NCBI GenBank assembly: GCA_022432975.1
Contig: CM039508.1
Location: 22,956,542 to 23,020,541 of the forward strand
Length of the DNA: 64,000 nucleotides
Origin: Begonia masoniana
Lineage: Eukaryota > Streptophyta > Magnoliopsida > Cucurbitales > Begoniaceae
Reading direction: 5' to 3'
How positions within the stretch are numbered: the stretch's first letter is position 1; every line of letters starts with the position of its first letter. This document shows positions 1 to 10,260 of this stretch, in pieces. The notes under the pieces are model-generated. The model did no database searches. It was not told the origin of the DNA and saw only the letters and a list, made by a program, of their open reading frames with translations. A program made the position numbers and the translations under genes.

Positions 1-52
1 AGGTTAAGTGTGAGACGGGGACTAGCCACTGAACTGTTACTGTTTATCGTTT

Positions 53-254
53 ACTGTACTGTATCCCTGAATGTGCCTAATAGTGCACCCTCCCCCTCCC
101 CCACTGTACTGTACCCCTGAATGTGCCTGATAGTGCACCCTCCCCCTCCCCCACTGTACTGTACCCCTGAATGTGCCTGTTAGTGCACCCTCCCCCTCCC
201 CCACTGTAATGTACCCCTGAATGTGCCTAATAGTGCACCCTCCCCCTTCCCCAC
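53..254. repeat. 50-bp minisatellite, four copies, inside LTR1
   Basis: A unit containing CCCTGAATGTGCCT and TAGTGCACCCTCCCCCTCCC recurs with TAGTGCACCC at 81, 131, 181 and 231, an exact 50-bp period. LTR2 has only one copy at the matching place (about 8822-8875), so the array expanded after the copies separated. Confidence 0.9.
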
Positions 255-403
255 TGTTTACCAGTTCCCCTATAAGCTCCACTTAATTCTACTGCCACTG
301 TAACTTAATGCTCTGTACTTTCACCGTATTTCTGAAAAACTGCATGCATAGCATTTTGCATCACTGTATTCTGATTATGTCCTTACTGAGTTTTAGACTC
401 ATA

Positions 404-475
404 GGTGAACTCTCTGATGTAGGTACTGAACCTGAAACCGAGGACCTTGTTCCTCAAAATGATGATCTGATGTAA
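404..475 (+). other. Conserved short acidic reading frame after an AG|GT site (LTR1 copy)
   Basis: Following CTCATAG, 24 codons beginning GELSDVGTEPE end in TAA. The same frame occurs in LTR2 (9024-9095) and, shortened, in LTR3 (48017-48070). It has no start codon of its own and begins at a possible splice acceptor, so if translated it would be a 3' exon. The conservation may simply reflect recent common descent of the LTR DNA. Confidence 0.35.
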
Positions 476-949
476 ATGGTGGATCGAGCTCACAGGGTGG
501 TTGTTGCAGTCAGACATGTTTCTGCTCTGAGGTTTTAGTTTTTAAGTAGAGTTTATGTCTGTAGGTTTTACTGAACTCTGGTGTTTTGTTTCGAAACTCT
601 GTCTGGATTTTTGTTAGAAACCTGATTTATGTATAGGTTTTGTTGGTGTATTCTAAAACCTCTGTATTTGGCAGTTGTATTTATGTTTTTCAATGTGTCG
701 AAATCATTCTGGAACTACTGGGATTCTTCCTTTCAGGTTGTGCATGGATAGTCTCGAATTCTAGAGCTATCCATGCAGTTTGTTTTCTTGAATCTGTCAT
801 TTGTGAGGCATGTTTCATAATCTTGTTCTGATTCGGGTTTGGAGGCTTGAAGCCTTATTGCTTTTTGTTTCGAAGTTTTCTGTTGGCATGTCTTTCTGTT
901 AAAATTTGTCAAGGTTCTGCCTTAAAAACCAAGTCATCCGCCCAGTGTC

Positions 950-1500
950 AATAAGTCTTCCGGCTGATGTCAGCATAAGTCTTCCGCCCAGTTTAAAACC
1001 CCGTCTTCCGGTTGACGTCACCCAAGTCTTCCGCCCAGTGTAAATATGTCTTCCGGCTGATGTCAGCATAAGTCTTCCGCCCAGTTTAAAACCCGTCTTC
1101 CGGTTGACGTCACCCAAGTCTTCCGCCAGTGTAATTACATCTTTCGGTGACGTCATCTGTCTTGTCTTATTCGACATCCACCGCCGGCTTATCTCTCCCG
1201 CCCAGTTCATTCACAGTTTCTATCTGTATCTTCCGGCTGATGTCATCCATCTTCCAGCTGACGTCATCATCTCGTCTGATTTCATCAATTGTCTGCATCC
1301 TCTGGCTGACGTCACCCATCTTCCGGCTGATGTCACCACCTCTTCTGCCCAATTTTACTCAGCCTCTTCCGCTGAATACTGTTCGTCTTTTGTCGTATCT
1401 GAATCCACCGATAGCTCTAATCTTCCGCCTGACGTCATCTCCGCTTCTGTCTTTGCATTTACATCTTTCGGCTGACGTCATTCAAGTCTTCCGCTACTCC
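950..1500. promoter_or_regulatory. Array of TGACGTCA palindromes in LTR1
   Basis: I count seven perfect TGACGTCA octamers (near 1013, 1105, 1147, 1259, 1306, 1430 and 1473), plus several TGATGTCA variants, each set in a CTTCCGG or CTTCCGCC context. TGACGTCA is a classic bZIP (TGA/CREB-type) site. Function as an enhancer is inferred. The same block, with different spacing, is present in LTR2 and LTR3. Confidence 0.6.
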
Positions 1501-1766
1501 TTTAAACTAAGTCTTCCGTCGGTATTTGCCTAAGTCTTCCGCCAACATTTCCTGTTTCCTCCTCCGCCAGCCTTATGCTAATTTCTATTTTGTTATCCAT
1601 TATTAAAACCTGTTTTAAATTTCTACACCCGAGAACTCCCTCTCCCTCTGTCAACGTTTTAAAGAGTTATGTTTCAAAAAAAAATAGTCACCGTTTTCTG
1701 TCCACTGTCCCGGAGTGATGGCTCCGATCTCGAACCCCGATCGGATTCCGGTTTCTGGTCGTCACA

Positions 1767-2145
1767 CGCCGGCCCTGATCGGGTCGGGGGTCATCGCACT
1801 TTGAAATGAAGATTTCGATGATTTACAAGGGTGGAGACAAAACTCCACCTCATATCTTATTCTTTTTATGATAACATGTGATTTACTAATATCTCTAATG
1901 AATCACTAATACCATCATAGGCATTTGTATGGATAAAAGATTAAATTGACAGAGCGAAAAGACAATAAACGTCAAGATGATTTACTTGAAGATTTTATAA
2001 TTTTAGATTTTGAATATTAAGTTCAAATATCTTGTTCACAACTTGAAGATATTCCTGCCATGTAATTTTTTGTACCTTATGAAAGACGAAAACATTTTAA
2101 AATTATTTTATTTTTTACTTTTTGCAAGAAATAGACCCCAAGTTA

Positions 2146-2213
<68 letters not shown>

Positions 2214-2385
2214 TGTTGTGGTGATGTAAATATTAAATATTTTTAATAATATTCATTGCATTAAATTTTTTATATATTTTTCAATGTATTCTTTTCTAGG
2301 GTAAATTTTGTTTTTAGTACTTGTAATTTAGGAGAAGTTTTAATTTAGTCACTGTAACTCTTTTTTCTCGTTAAAAAAAACTTAG
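1767..2385. other. Gene-free spacer
   Basis: Short AT-rich DNA between LTR1 and MULE-A. The first 30 bases are GC-rich. It holds the (TA)n run at 2149-2211 and nothing else that I recognise. Confidence 0.5.
2149..2211. repeat. (TA)n microsatellite
   Basis: An uninterrupted TA dinucleotide run of about 63 bases. Confidence 0.97.
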
Positions 2386-2394
2386 TTTCAATTT

Positions 2395-2885
2395 GGGTTT
2401 TTTTTAAAAAAAACCTTAAGGTTTAGGTTTTTTTTAAAAAAAACCTTAAGTTTTACTGTTCATCAAAAAAAAACCCTCAGGTTTTGGAAATAGGCGAAAA
2501 AAACCTTTTAGTCCGGACTGGGCAGTGGCCGCCGAACGGAAGCCGGCCAGTCTAGTTGGACCGGCCGGCCTCCATTTTTTATTTTAAAAAAATACAACGG
2601 AGGTCGGCCGGTCCAGTTTGACCGGCCGGCCTCCATTGTAAACCGGGCAAACCCGTGACTTTAGTCACGGGTTTTGTCGTTTACCGTGGAGGCCGGCCGG
2701 TTCACTTGAATCGGCCGGCCTCCACGGTAACTGACTTTAGTCACGGGTTTTGTCGTTTACCGTGGAGGCCGGCCGGTTCACTTGAATCGGCTGGCCTCCA
2801 CGGTAAAAACACAGACCCGTGGCTTAGTCACGGGTCTGTCGTTTAGTGTGGAGGCCGGCCTGGTCCACGTGGAGGCCGGCCTCCA
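2395..2885. repeat. MULE-A left TIR with palindrome array
   Basis: About 140 bp of poly-T/poly-A-rich end sequence is followed by repeated long palindromes of the form GGAGGCCGGCCGGTCC...GGCCGGCCTCC (about 2535-2572, 2600-2636, 2687-2728, 2762-2802, 2850-2885). These alternate with a shorter palindrome, CCGTGACTTTAGTCACGG (about 2651, 2732, 2815). It is longer than the right TIR because one palindrome unit is duplicated (2687-2728 and 2762-2802). Confidence 0.9.
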
Positions 2886-2892
2886 CTACCCT

Positions 2893-2900
2893 TTTTATAA
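2893..2900 (+). promoter_or_regulatory. Probable TATA box of the MULE-A gene
   Basis: TTTTATAA lies immediately inside the last palindrome of the left TIR and is followed by a CT-rich leader. MULE-B has a TATA box at the equivalent place. Confidence 0.5.
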
Positions 2901-3694
2901 CCCCCACCCCTCCCCTCTCAATTCTCAACCCTCTCCACTCTCTCAACTCCCAACTCTCTCCTCCTATATCTTTCGGTATGAATATTTTTTTTTGTTTTTT
3001 TTGTCATTTAAATACAAAATTTAAAATTATGTTTGATATTTTAATTATTTATTTATTAATTATTTAATATTTTGTTTCAGGTAACGGACTAATTTAAACT
3101 CTCCGACGATATAACTCCGCCTTCACCCTTCCCTTGTTTTCGGTGATATTTTTCGGTATAAAATTGTTATTTTTATTTTTTTTATCATTTAATTTACAAA
3201 AATTAAAATTATACTGGATATTTTAATTACCCGTTTACTAATTATTTACAAAAATAAATTAAAGAATGCAAATTTGTAGTTGTGTATCGTGGTATGGTAC
3301 AAACTCGATTCATCATAAATTCTAGGATGTAGAGTGATACCCGAAAAAGTGGAGTGAAAATTTTGGGCGTTGCTACGACTATAAATTCTTTTTATCTTTA
3401 ATATTTGCCAAAGTACAAATATTATTCTTGTTAGGAGAATGAAAATAGTATGATAATTATGACATTTATTTCTATTTATAGAATGCAGAGTATTAAGATC
3501 TTTAAAGAAAATTATTCTGATTGAGCTATTAGTTCGAGATTTAATGACAAATTCAAAAATTATACTGGATTTCATTACCCGTTTATTAATTACCTGTTTA
3601 ATTACTAGTTTAATTAATTACGAAAATATCCAGTTTAATTACCCGTTTATCAATTATTGTATTTATTAACTTTGATTTTTTTTTAGCAACGACG
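2901..3694 (+). other. Leader of the MULE-A gene, AT-rich, probable 5' introns
   Basis: A CT-rich start (2901-2965) is followed by AT-rich DNA containing acceptor-like pyrimidine tracts (TTTGTTTCAG|GT near 3080; TTTTTTTTAG just before 3690). The spacing suggests one or more leader introns, as in the MULE-B gene, but I cannot fix donor sites. No coding likeness is seen. Confidence 0.4.
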
Positions 3695-4873
3695 ATGGAT
3701 GCTGAAGTAAGTAGATCGGTTAGCTGGGATACTGCCATGGAATTTCGGAATCAAGAGTGTAAAGAGAAATTTGAGCAAGATTTGCGCAAACGCTCAGTTA
3801 GTCATGGTATGACTTTCAGCTTTACAGGTTGGGAGTCATTGGGGATCAAAGACATGTTTGACGCCATCGGCCTGGGCGAGGTCAATGTATTTAGCGGCGA
3901 TTTTTGCGAGAGAATAGTTCGCTAGTTCTACGCGAACTTGACAGCGTCCGGAAGAAATGGAGTTTTGACTGGTTTGAAGACGTACGTCCTTGGTCAGGAG
4001 TTTATGATACGTCCAGAGCTAGTGAACTCTGTGCTGGGGTTTGCCATAGAAGGGGCGGAGCAATATTACCATGCTTCCCGAGACCCCCCTTTTGTCACAT
4101 TGCCCGAGGGAGTAGAGTTCTTACGGGAAATTCATATCAATTCCAACATACAGGTGTTCGTCAAGCCACGAACCAGAGAACTGAATATTAGAGGTCGGAT
4201 TCTTCGCAACATGCTAGCTCACACCTTTCTTCCACGAGAGGGACATCGAAATCTCGTGAGCTGCATGGACCTCTATATAATGGAGAAGTTGTGCAACGGG
4301 AAGCCTTTCGACCCCGGCTTCTTGATTATAAGTCACATGCGCGAAGTCGCGCGGGCACCTAGGACGAATCTCCCATTTGGGCCATTGATTATGAAGATCA
4401 TCGATCGAGCTGGGATTCAGATACCAGTTGGCGAGCCGAGAACAGGTCAAAGGCCAACCGACGTATTCAACACATCGCATCTGATGAAAATGGGCCTTTT
4501 GGAAGTCAATGGCACTTGGGTGCTGAAAAGCGATCAGATAGCATCCACCTCTCGGGCAGTGCCGATGGAGGAGGCCACATCGCCGCCATTTGCCTCCTAG
4601 GAAGAAGATGAGGCTGGAGGATGGGACACGAGGCAGTATATGCAGCAGATGTATCAGATGCAGCAGACACACCAGCGGCAAATGAATGAAATGCAGCAGA
4701 CGCAGCATACGCAGTACCAACGGCAACTGAATGAGATACTGGAGATGCAGCAGAGCCATCAGCGGGACATTAGGCAACTCATAGGCAAAGTCGATAAACT
4801 GGATACGAGTGTCAAGAATTGGATGGGCCACCTTAGCCTCGACGAAGACGATGATGACCACCCACCAGCGTAG
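3695..4873 (+). pseudogene. Plant transposon protein (MULE accessory gene), broken by two stops
   Basis: One continuous frame of 393 codons is interrupted by TAG at 3923-3925 and TAG at 4598-4600. Its order of features is: an N-terminal block with EKFEQDLRKRS, GWESLGI and a following FYANL motif; a central block containing LRNMLAHTFLPREGHRN; and a Gln/Met-rich coiled-coil tail (from about 4630) ending in an acidic DEDDDDHPPA. The N-terminal part resembles the domain named 'putative plant transposon protein' in domain databases (PF20167 as I recall). Its function is not established. The MULE-B copy (6906-10890) has different stops, so the two decayed independently. The start at 3695 follows a good acceptor; 3738 is an alternative. 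Confidence 0.75.
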
Positions 4874-4989
4874 TTTATGTAAATTTTATGTACTTTACAT
4901 TTAATTAAATATGAAATTATGTCTCTTAGTTGTTTCCTTGACTCCAATTCATTTTTTTCTTAATACCATGAGATAGAATGAAAAAGATT

Positions 4990-5322
4990 GAGTGGAGGTC
5001 GGCCTCCACGTGGACTAGGCCGGCCTCCACGAAAAGGCCAAGACCCGTGACTAAAGTCACGGGTTTGCCCGGTTTACAACCGAGGCCGGCCGGTCAAACT
5101 GGACCGGCCGGCCTCCGTTGTATTTTTTTAAAATAAAAAAATGGAGGCCGGCCGGTCCAACTAGACCGGCCGGCCTCCGTTCGGTGGCCACTGCCCAGTC
5201 CGGACTAAAAGGTTTTTTTTTGCCTATTTCCAAAACCTAAGGGTTTTTTTTTATGAACAGTAAAACTTAAGGTTTTTTTTTTAAAAAAACCTAAACCTTA
5301 AGGTTTTTTTTAAAAAAAACCC
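4990..5322. repeat. MULE-A right TIR with palindrome array
   Basis: The inverted copy of the left TIR. It holds a palindrome near 4992-5030, the TGACTAAAGTCA palindrome near 5042-5062, two GGCCGGCCGGTCC palindromes (about 5082-5117 and 5143-5178), then the poly-T/poly-A end. The last 180 bp match the left end almost base for base in reverse. Confidence 0.9.
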
Positions 5323-5331
5323 TTTCAATTT

Positions 5332-5754
5332 TGTTGTTCTAAAATTTATTTTCATCATTAAATTAAATAGAAAAAATAATTACAAAATAGTTATTTTTGA
5401 GTTAAATAAAAAAATTAATTCATTCAGTTCAAGAATATTCCGAAATAAAATTTGATTTGTTCCACTTACATATTTGACTTATATAAATATATAATGTAGA
5501 TAAAACGATTGTTAAATGACTTAATGCGTTAAATCAAGTTATGAAAATGAATCAAATGACCATTTAAAAATAGGACTAAAACTATATGGAACTGAATAAG
5601 GAAATTAAAACGGTAAAATCTAAATCGAAACCATCTCAAATCTACAAGTATTAAAATAGTATTTTAACTTTTTTTATAATTATACAAGTAATTTACGAAT
5701 TAATCAACTAAATAATATATAGTAATATTATAATAAAATTATAAATAATTACTG
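5332..5754. other. Gene-free AT-rich spacer between MULE-A and MULE-B
   Basis: No coding likeness or repeat structure is visible. The sequence is very AT-rich. Confidence 0.5.
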
Positions 5755-5763
5755 TAAATTTAA

Positions 5764-6286
5764 GGGTTTTTTTCAAAAAAAACCCTGAACTAAGGGTTGG
5801 CAGTGGAAAAATCCCGAAAAAACACTGTTCATCGAAAAAAACCTCGATCTATTGAAAACATTCAGTTTAAACCTGGCAGGGGGGGCGAGGAGTACGTACT
5901 CGGCTACCGAGTACGGCCGGTCCAGACTCGTTTTTACCAAATATTTGAGGCCAAGTACGGCTTGTCCTCGGACCAGCTGTCCTCCGTTGGGTAAAACCCG
6001 TGACAAAAGTCACGGGTTTTGTCCTTTAGTGCCGAGTACGGCCGGTCCAAATGGACCGGCCGTACTCCCACCGTTTAAACTCGTGACAATAGTCACGGGT
6101 TTTTTGTCCTTTAGTACCGAGTACGGTCGGTCCATTTGGACCGGCCGTACTCGGCGGGCAAATACCCGTGACTTTTGTCACGGGCTGCGTACTCTCCGCC
6201 GTAAAACTCGTGACCAGTCACGAGTTTTACGTCCTCTAGCATGTCGAGTACGGCCGATCCAGCTGGACCGGCCGTACTCGGCATGG
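5764..6286. repeat. MULE-B left TIR with palindrome array
   Basis: After about 120 bp of T/A-rich end and an early GAGTACGTACTC palindrome (5888), long palindromes with GAGTACGGCCGGTCC arms (about 6033-6068, 6118-6153, 6244-6281) alternate with CCGTGAC...GTCACGG palindromes (about 5996-6021, 6079-6102, 6165-6186, 6205-6228). The design matches MULE-A although the long arms differ in sequence (GTAC in place of GGCC). Confidence 0.9.
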
Positions 6287-6287
6287 C

Positions 6288-6295
6288 TATATAAA
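6288..6295 (+). promoter_or_regulatory. TATA box of the MULE-B accessory gene
   Basis: TATATAAA sits directly after the last TIR palindrome and before a CT-rich leader (6300-6420). The TIR therefore ends in a promoter, as known for MuDR TIRs. Confidence 0.7.
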
Positions 6296-6408
6296 CCCCC
6301 GCCCGGCGATTTTGAAACCACACCCCCTCCTCTCCCATTTTCAACTTCACACCACTCCTCTCTTCTCTCATTTTCAACTTCTTATTACTCACAATCCTCT
6401 CTCTCTCT

Positions 6409-6783
6409 CTTAATTCCACTAATATTTCTCTCCCCTTCCGGGTATTATTTATTTTTATTATTTATATGAATATTTTTATTATTTATATCACAAATGTCAA
6501 AATGTATGCATTATATTTTTGTTGTTTATATATATATTTTTATTGTTTATATCACAAATGTGAATGTATAATTATTTTAATTTATCTCTTAATTCCACTA
6601 ATATTTCTCTCCCCTTTCAATATTATTTTTCTCCACTTCCAAGTATTATTTTTTTATTATTTATATGAATATTTTTATTATTTATATCACAAATGTCAAA
6701 ATGTATACATTATATTTTTGTTGTTTATATATATAGTTTTATTGTTTATTTCACAAAAGTGAATGTATAATTATTTTAATTTA
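6409..6783. repeat. About 180-bp tandem duplication in the MULE-B leader
   Basis: The block starting TTAATTCCACTAATATTTCTCTCC at 6409 and containing ATCACAAATGTCAAAATGTAT is repeated from 6589. It lies in the leader between the TATA box and the start codon and probably falls within an intron that ends at TTTTTGTCAG (about 6896). Confidence 0.8.
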
Positions 6784-8061
6784 TGATTATTTATTTAAAT
6801 AATTTCAAAAAATTCTAATACTTTTAAATATTTCTAATGTTTATTTATTTAAATAATAAATATTTCTAATACTTTTTTTCATTGAATTTTTGTCAGGATC
6901 TTACCATGGAATTTTTGTCCCAAGATTACCAAAGAAAGTTTGACCAAGATCTGCGAAAACGCTCACTAAATTTTTGCATGTATGTAGACTTTAGTGGTTG
7001 GGAGTCATTGGGCATCAAACAGATGTTGGAGAACATCGGCCTAAACGGGATCAATGCATTGACAGGCGAGACATGCGAGAGAATAGTTCACTTATTCTAC
7101 GCCAACCTGAGAACGGTCGGGACAGATGGTGTTTTAACAAGTTTGAGGGCGTACATTCTTGGGTTTGATTTTATGATACGGGCAGAGCAGGTGAATGATA
7201 TCCTGGGATTTAACATACAAGGGGCGTAGCGATATTATCATGCTTCCCGAGAATGCCCATTTTTTACATTGCCCGAGGGAGTAGAGTTCCTTCGCCAAAT
7301 TCACTGCAACCCCAATATTGAGGTGTTCGTGAAACCAAGAGCGCATGAGCTGAATGTTAGAGGTCGGGTTCTCCGAAACATGCTCGCCCATACCCTTCTG
7401 CCGCGAGAGGGCCATCGAAATCACGTCAGTTGCATGGACCTCTATGTCATGGAGAAGCTATGCAACAGGAAGCTTTTTGACCCCGGTTTCTTGATTGTAA
7501 ATCACATGCGTGAGATCGGGAGGGCACCAACGACCAATCTCTCATACGGGGCATTGATTATGAAGCTCGTCATGCGAGCTGGTATTCGCATACCGGTTGG
7601 AGAGCAGATAATTCCTCGTAGATCGACCGACGTATTTGACACAACCCAGTTGATACGGATGGGGATCGTCGAAGTCGATGGCGAGTGGGTGCTGAGGAGA
7701 AATCAGGGGGCATCCACCTCTCGGGCATCCACCTCTCGAGCAGTGCCGATGGATGAGACTACATCGCCACCACACGCCCCTCAAGAGGATGAGAGAAGCG
7801 GCTGGGATACAAGGCGTTATCTGCAACAACTATATCAGATGCAAGAGATGCATCAATAGCAGTTGAATGATGTAACACCCGGCATTTTCGGCCATATAAT
7901 AATCTGTTGAATTATTGTATGAATTTAATTTGCCATTATTACAATAACTATTTTATTGTAAACTTTGGAGCATTTAATGGGGAGAGAACCGAACTAAAGG
8001 CTAACTAAACTAAACATTAAGTTTAAAATGCATGGAAGGGTAAATTGGAGAGAAATTAAGG

Positions 8062-8253
8062 TTGGTGGGAGATAGCCAATGGTTGAGTGACATCTGGCGA
8101 CTTGATGAAGAAGCTAAGTTCTTCCTCCTACGTGAAACCCTCACTTCTCATCTGTTTCTTACCATTGCTCTTTGTTCTCTCTTCCTAGCGATTTTGACAA
8201 AGCACCAACACTTTGTTCCCTCGTTTTTCTTCTGTTTCCTTCAACCAAGGTAA
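8062..8253 (+). other. Small reading frame near the 5' end of LTR2, shared with LTR3
   Basis: A 63-codon frame starts MVGDSQW, contains EEAKFFLLRE and turns hydrophobic toward its end. LTR3 has a 62-codon counterpart at 47201-47389 with the same start and the same EEAKFFLLRE block. In both, a GTAA donor-like sequence lies at or just after the stop. It may be a leader peptide or spliced exon, or may only reflect shared LTR DNA. Confidence 0.3.
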
Positions 8254-9023
8254 TCATCTACGGAAGTTATTGATTTTGGACAAGATTAATGCGAGTTTTC
8301 ACTGGGGTTTAGGGTTATTATTTCTGTGAAAACTCACTGTTTTGGATGAAAATACGTTAGTGTGTTTTCTTAAAGAGTTGAAATGAGCTTGCTGCATATT
8401 CTACAAGTTATTTATTAGCATTTGCAGCTTGTTTAATTTCACTACATTGCAGCAAACAGGTTCGAGCATTTCCGAGACTTTCCAGCTAACTGCATCGAGG
8501 AAAAACAGGTAAGTTCATAACCGTAGGTTTGCCCTTAAGGCCCTACATCACGGAGGTACTAGGTTTCCTGTTCTGTCGGGTTGTTTCGGGTAGAAAGGTT
8601 ATAGTTATGTTCTGAGTTGTCTATGTCCTGTTTCCCGTATGTTCTATTATTTCTGTAATCTACTCTCCGCCTGTTTAAGTTCAAGCACTGTTCATGCATA
8701 CACGTTTTCTCTTAAAGTCATGCAAAACTGATTTTTGTACATCGTTTGAAACTAAACAAGATAAAATCTGACTGAAATGTACCAGGTTAAGTGCGAGATG
8801 GGGACTGGCCCCAGAACTGTTTACTGTACTGTATCCCTGAATGTGCCTGATAGTGCACCCTCCCCCTCCCCCACTTTTTGCCAGTTCCCCTATAAGCTCC
8901 ACTTAATTCTACTGCCACTGTAACTTAATGCTCTGTACTGTCACCGTATTTCTAAAAAACTGCATGCATAGCATTTTGCATCACTGCATTCTGATTATGT
9001 CCTTACTGAGTTTTAGACTCATA

Positions 9024-9095
9024 GGTGAACTCTCTGATGTAGGTACTGAACCTGAAACCGAGGACCTTGTTCCTCAAAATGAGGATCTGATGTAA
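9024..9095 (+). other. Conserved short acidic reading frame (LTR2 copy)
   Basis: The same 24-codon frame as at 404-475, again directly after CTCATAG. The two copies differ at one visible codon (GAT/GAG near the end). Confidence 0.35.
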
Positions 9096-9804
9096 TTGGT
9101 GGGTCGAGCTCACAGGGTGGTTACTGCAGATAGACATAATTCTGTTCTGGGGTTCAAGTTTTTAAAATATAGTTTATATTGTAAAGTTTTTATGAAATTC
9201 TGGTCTTTGTGTTAAAAGCCCAGTAGAAAACTTCTGTTTTGGAAGTTTCTGTAAATCTATGTTAAGTTTTGTACTGTCTTTGAAATTTTGAAACAATGCA
9301 TAAATTCTGTTTCAATGTTTGAAAACCGCTGTATTTGACAGTTAAGTTTGTATTCTAGAGTATTCTGAAATTTGTTTGGGATATTCTCTGATAATCTGTG
9401 CATGGATTGTCTCTGGTTTTGGAATAATCCATGCAGTTGTTTTCTTGATCTTCTGTTAGGTTTTCTAACTTCTGTCATGTTCCCATGCATGTTTTAAAAC
9501 TGTGTTTAGAATTGGGTTTGAAGGTCTGAAACCTGTATGCCTTCTGTTGTGCTCGAGAACCATGTTTTGAATTGGTTTGAGAATCTGAGACTTTCATGTT
9601 TTCTGTTCTTTAAGCTCTCTGTCTATATGTTTTCTGTTGAAAATTGTCAAATTCTGCCCTTTTAAACTGCATCTTCCGATCACGTTTAATGCATCCACCG
9701 ATAGTCACTGTTCGCATTTTGTCTTATCTCATCCATCGGTGAACAGTTGATTTCATCAATCTTAGTTACTTCTGCCGGTTTCATCTGTCTCTCAGTTTAA
9801 CTTC

Positions 9805-10260
9805 ATCTTCCGACGACGTCATCTCCTCTTCCGATGACGTCACCATAGCTTTTCTTCTGCCGATTACGTTTACTGCCTCTATCTGCCGATGACGTCATCA
9901 CATCTTTTGATGACGTCATCACATAATCCGATTTCGTTTAATGCCTGCATCTACCGTCTGACGTCATCTCCTCTTCCGATGACGTCATCCACTGTTTTCA
10001 TCTCCTGCCGATTACGTTTAATGCCTACATCTTCTGGTGACGTCATCTATCTTCCGATGATGTCATCACCTTCTGCCGATTTCGTTTACTATCTGTATCT
10101 GCCGATGACGTCTTCACATCTTTCGGTTGACGCCATCCATCTTCCGGCTGACGTCATCACCTCATCCGATCTCAGCTGCTGTCTGTTCCTTCCGGCTGAC
10201 GTCATCTCCGCTTCTACCTTTGCATTTATATCTTCCGGCTGATGTCATTCAAGTCTTCCG
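9805..10260. promoter_or_regulatory. Array of TGACGTCA palindromes in LTR2
   Basis: At least eight perfect TGACGTCA octamers occur within about 370 bp (near 9834, 9890, 9910, 9959, 9980, 10037, 10149 and 10198), with variants such as TGATGTCA, TGACGTCT and TGACGCCA. Each is preceded by a CTTCCG- or TGCCG-like block. It is the densest of the three arrays. A bZIP-responsive enhancer role is inferred. Confidence 0.6.

Larger units (their letters stand above)
1..1766 (+). mobile_element. LTR1: 3' part of an LTR of the TGTAACACC family, cut by the window edge
   Basis: This segment aligns by eye along its length with the 3' two thirds of the complete units at 7871-10599 and 47003-49559. It shares the conserved short reading frame, the TGACGTCA-rich block and the closing sequence with its GATGGCT box and terminal GTCGTCACA. 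The 5' end lies outside the window, so the target duplication cannot be tested. No primer-binding site follows the end, so nothing shows it to be a 5' LTR; a solo LTR, as for its relatives, is more likely. It differs from them by a four-copy 50-bp minisatellite near its left edge. Confidence 0.8.
2395..5322. mobile_element. MULE-A: Mutator-like element with a perfect 9-bp target duplication
   Basis: The element begins GGGTTTTTTTTAAAAAAAACC and ends with its inverted copy. It is flanked on both sides by TTTCAATTT (2386-2394 and 5323-5331), the 9-bp duplication length typical of Mutator-like elements. The 2928-bp element has long TIRs built of palindromes and one decayed plus-strand gene (3695-4873). 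It has no transposase, so it would depend on one supplied in trans, plausibly by a MULE-B-type element carrying the same accessory gene. Termini and duplication are read directly; the MULE assignment rests on these and on its likeness to MULE-B. Confidence 0.88.

Noticed and set aside
1..1766. LTR1 as the 5' LTR of a full element continuing rightward
   Set aside because: No PBS follows position 1766 and no gag or pol is found before MULE-A.
2535..2885. Regularly spaced palindromic repeats resembling a CRISPR array
   Set aside because: The units are inverted in a matching TIR at the other end, have no unique spacers, and are bounded by a 9-bp target duplication. They are MULE TIR structure in a plant genome.
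4214..4861. 215-codon minus-strand frame
   Set aside because: It is the antisense of the MULE-A accessory gene, whose plus-strand protein matches its MULE-B relative.
5852..6469. 205-codon frame across the MULE-B left TIR
   Set aside because: It arises from the palindrome repeats being open in several frames; similar frames appear in the right TIR.
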